Assembly: GCA_016522385.1 (NCBI GenBank)
Contig: JAEKFU010000487.1
Location: 1-6,279 of the forward strand
DNA from: Pseudomonadota bacterium
GTDB lineage: Bacteria; Pseudomonadota; Alphaproteobacteria; Rhizobiales; Aestuariivirgaceae
Direction of reading: 5' to 3'
Length of the DNA stretch: 6,279 bases
Shown here: positions 4,353-6,279 of the stretch, in pieces
How positions within the stretch are numbered: the stretch's first letter is position 1
Layout: each line of letters opens with the position of its first letter
Program-made: the position numbers and the translations under genes
The notes under the pieces: generated by a model
What the model saw: only the letters and a program-made list of their open reading frames with translations
Database searches by the model: none
Told to the model about the DNA's origin: nothing

Positions 4353-5711
4353 CTAAGGGTTGACGATCGATTGCTGCAGCGCGCGTATGCGCGAGGCCAA
4401 GGGATTGGTGCTCTTCTTCACCGCGACTGCAGCCTTATCCGTAGATTTGGCTCCAATCCTTTTGGCGCGGACCGCTTGATTAAGTGCACTGGTGCCTGTT
4501 TTCTGAAGCGGAAGAATTTCAGCATCATTGCTATTGCGCAGGGCAGTGACTTCCTCGTTGAGCGCATCCAGTGAGGCCTTGTGCGAAGCAATCTGCTTGC
4601 GCAGCATGATTACAATGGCATCACGCGCCTCCAGATCAGACTTCGCGTCGACGATCTCGGTTTCCAGCTGTGCGATTGTGCTCTGGCGGGCTTCGGCCAC
4701 GAGCTGTGAGGCGTTTCGCTCCTGTTCGATGGTTGCTTTCGCTGACTGCAGTTCGCCCAGCTCCCTGTTGGTCCGAGCCAAATCCTCATCGCGTTGCTTT
4801 AGCTCGTGCTCCAGCCGGCCCAAGCTGCCAAGCCGTTCATTCTCGGTGCCGACCACCTTTCTCAATTGGCTGTCAGTTGCGGATTTTTCCTGGCTGATGC
4901 GCTGGATTTCTGTCTTGGCTTCTTCCAGCGAACGGGTGCGGGCCGTTAGATCATCTGTGAGCTGGCGCACGGTTGTGTGCAGTTTCTCATTGTCCTGGCG
5001 CGCATGGCCCAGCTCATCCGTCAGGGTGTCTACTTCCCTCATACGGGCAACGACTTCTGCTTCATGATTGCCAGCGGCCACTTCCAGTTCCGCGATACGG
5101 GTGGCTTTGTCGGCTAGACTTTGCGTATTTTCTGCCGCTGCCTCAACCAATTCGGCAATCTGAGACTGCTGTGAACCGATGGTCGTCTTCAGCTCATCCG
5201 CGTTGGCATTCGCCGCATCGAGTTCTTGACGCAGGTTTGAAACAGTGTCAGTCAACTTTTTTGAGGATTTCTGGCTCTTGGCGATCTGCGCCTGCAACGC
5301 CTCGGTCTGTTTGTCTTTGTCCGCCGCGCCAGTCTCCAGGGTGGCAATCGTTTTCTTGCATTCGGTGATGTCGCGCTCAAGGGCTTCGTTTTGTCGGCTT
5401 ATTTCGCCGTGTGAAGCCTTGAGATCATCGGACCGTTTGCGTATGCGCGACAACTCAGCAAGGTGCTCGGCGAGCTGCGTATTATAGTTTTCCACCTTGA
5501 GTTCGTATCGACGCCGGAGCTTACTGTATTCGGATTTGAGCGATTCCTCGTCGAGTTCTTCCACCGACTTCACTTCGGAATTGCTACGGTGAGCCCGGCG
5601 CTCACTTGTCTGGATTGCGAGCTTCCATGCTGCCTTTACAGCCATTACAGCGATAGACGCAGCGAGGCAAAATCCAAGTGCGATCAGCATCAGTGTTTCA
5701 ATTTGAGGCAT
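4353..5711 (-). CDS. Membrane-anchored coiled-coil protein of unknown function
   Basis: The 452-residue product is not one I recognise as a named family. A single N-terminal transmembrane segment (about residues 4-27, ETLMLIALGFCLAASIAVM) is followed by basic residues (Lys26, Lys30, Arg38, Arg39), which by the positive-inside rule puts the rest in the cytoplasm. Residues about 50-400 are nearly continuous heptad-type coiled coil, rich in Glu, Lys, Gln, Ala and Leu with very few Gly or Pro. The C-terminal 40 residues (410-452) are basic and lower in heptad character (VRAKRIGAK, AVAVKKS), and might contact nucleic acid or lipid. I chose the ATG at 5711; a TTG at 5732 would add 7 residues. Neither has a convincing ribosome binding site. 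A structural, tethering or scaffold role is an inference from architecture only. The gene is monocistronic, isolated from upstream minus-strand transcription by the terminator at 5932-5896. Coiled-coil bias makes superficial similarity to SMC or myosin-like proteins uninformative. Confidence 0.85.
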   Translation of the reverse strand: MPQIETLMLIALGFCLAASIAVMAVKAAWKLAIQTSERRAHRSNSEVKSVEELDEESLKSEYSKLRRRYELKVENYNTQLAEHLAELSRIRKRSDDLKASHGEISRQNEALERDITECKKTIATLETGAADKDKQTEALQAQIAKSQKSSKKLTDTVSNLRQELDAANANADELKTTIGSQQSQIAELVEAAAENTQSLADKATRIAELEVAAGNHEAEVVARMREVDTLTDELGHARQDNEKLHTTVRQLTDDLTARTRSLEEAKTEIQRISQEKSATDSQLRKVVGTENERLGSLGRLEHELKQRDEDLARTNRELGELQSAKATIEQERNASQLVAEARQSTIAQLETEIVDAKSDLEARDAIVIMLRKQIASHKASLDALNEEVTALRNSNDAEILPLQKTGTSALNQAVRAKRIGAKSTDKAAVAVKKSTNPLASRIRALQQSIVNP

Positions 5712-5895
5712 GTTCGAGTTCCAAAGGCCCAATTGCTGTCATTTAAGGGTTGGAACGTGCAAGCCTTGTGCCGCATGCCGCGGCAATGCCGGCAAATCAA
5801 TGATTGAGGCTGACCTTGAAGCACGATCCGGAAACCAGGAGTGCGACATTGGCGCCGTGTGATGTGCTGGTCGAAATCACTCTGATCTGAAATAA

Positions 5896-5932
5896 CGAGA
5901 CCCTGCGCCGGGAATCACTCCGCAGGGTCTCG
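5896..5932 (-). terminator. Strong Rho-independent terminator on the minus strand
   Basis: CGAGACCCTGCG (5896-5907) and CGCAGGGTCTCG (5921-5932) form a perfect 12-bp stem with a 13-nt loop. On the minus strand it is followed by TTATTT, on the plus strand by a sequence without T-run, so it terminates leftward transcription. No convincing minus-strand gene lies just upstream of it in this window; the transcript it ends is unidentified. Confidence 0.7.
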
Positions 5933-5947
5933 GTCACGAGTGTACGC

Positions 5948-5980
5948 TTGGCGTCATGCTCTTAGGGAAAGTGACGCCAA
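5948..5980. repeat. Perfect 9-bp inverted repeat
   Basis: TTGGCGTCA (5948-5956) and TGACGCCAA (5972-5980) are exact reverse complements with a 15-nt spacer. No T-tract follows on either strand. Together with the terminator stem 15 bp to its left it would give a minus-strand RNA two consecutive hairpins; alternatively it is a split operator. Confidence 0.55.
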
Positions 5981-6214
5981 ACATATGGCAATTTGACACA
6001 AGGCAAGAAAGACTAGAGCCCTGCGGATGTGTGAACAAGCAAGAAGGCCCTTCGTCCACCCGAAGCCAATGCAAAATTCTGACCTTACGTAATTCAATCA
6101 AGAAATCGTGGCAGGATAAGGGCTTAGGCAAATTGGTTGTGGCGCATACTGCGCTAGAGCGTTTCTTTCTCATGTGGAATCATTTGACCGCGTTTCTGCG
6201 TCTGCTGGCTAGGC

Positions 6215-6254
6215 ATGCTTCGCGCCGTGGTCTGGTTGACCACAAGCGGAGCAT
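6215..6254. repeat. REP-like long hairpin
   Basis: An outer stem ATGCTTCGC (6215-6223) / GCGGAGCAT (6246-6254), with one G-U wobble, continues after a small internal loop (GCC opposite AA) into GTGGTC (6227-6232) / GACCAC (6238-6243) with a 5-nt loop TGGTT. That is 15 pairs in 40 nt. There is no T-tract. The form resembles repetitive extragenic palindromes, but only one copy is in this window, so repetition is not shown. Confidence 0.5.
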
Positions 6255-6279
6255 AACGACGTCCAGCGGGCGCACAAAC

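Larger units (their letters stand above)
5933..6279. other. Right flank without a convincing gene
   Basis: A 79-codon minus-strand frame (6173-5934) ends right at the terminator, but it has no ribosome binding site and its Ser/Cys/His-rich translation has no protein-like pattern, so I do not call it. A 41-codon minus-strand frame enters from the right edge and ends at TAG 6157-6155 (last residues HEKETL); it could be the tail of a gene outside the window, but I recognise nothing in it. The stretch otherwise holds the inverted repeat at 5948-5980 and the hairpin at 6215-6254. Confidence 0.5.

Noticed and set aside
4345..4355. GAAACGCTCTA, overlapping the stop of the coiled-coil gene, is the reverse complement of 6155-6165.
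   Set aside because: Several 11-base matches are expected by chance in a window of this size, and similarity does not extend outwards.
4528..5067. Plus-strand frame of 179 codons antisense to the coiled-coil gene.
   Set aside because: Its Ser/Arg/Ala-rich composition mirrors the Glu/Ala/Leu codons of the coiled coil on the other strand; it is a shadow frame.
5934..6173. Minus-strand frame of 79 codons ending at the terminator.
   Set aside because: It has no ribosome binding site, its Ser/Cys/His-rich translation is unlike a protein, and it has no motif; ending beside a terminator is suggestive but not enough.
1..6279. CRISPR array, tRNA or rRNA genes.
   Set aside because: No regularly spaced repeats, no cloverleaf or conserved rRNA stretches were seen on either strand.

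Overview
The window looks like an accessory or intergenic-rich stretch of an alphaproteobacterial chromosome. The clearest taxonomic hint is a complete HU gene whose protein starts MNKNDLVAAVAEDTG and carries a GRNPSTGE arm motif, typical of alphaproteobacterial HU. A NirS-type cytochrome remnant also fits, because nirS denitrifiers occur in this class. The order cannot be fixed from sequence alone.

Layout from left to right: 1-379 is gene-poor. 380-1489 (+) encodes a secreted protein with about 28 pentapeptide repeats followed by a peptidoglycan-binding OmpA-like domain. Convergent to it, 2009-1527 (-) encodes a small secreted protein of unknown function. 2010-2575 holds no convincing gene but is dense in structured DNA: a 61-bp repeat, a nested hairpin, a 24-bp palindrome, a partial repeat copy, a TTGAC/GTCAA inverted repeat and a terminator. 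2576-3544 (+) is the N-terminal half of a cytochrome cd1 nitrite reductase (NirS); the heme c site is intact, but the heme d1 axial histidine and the rest of the propeller are gone. A second full copy of the repeat follows at 3680-3751, then HU at 3814-4089 (+). Behind HU lies a short decayed transposase fragment on the minus strand (about 4305-4195, IS1182/IS5-like). 5711-4353 (-) encodes a membrane-anchored, almost wholly coiled-coil protein. The last 550 bases have no convincing gene but carry a strong minus-strand terminator, a 9-bp inverted repeat and a 40-nt REP-like hairpin.

There is no shared operon or pathway here. The genes are monocistronic or orphaned and separated by long non-coding stretches. 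The truncated nirS, the transposase scrap and the dispersed repeats point to a region that has been rearranged and is decaying. The three items I consider most worth follow-up are the structured 61-72 bp repeat family, the NirS remnant lying between its copies, and the pentapeptide-OmpA fusion.
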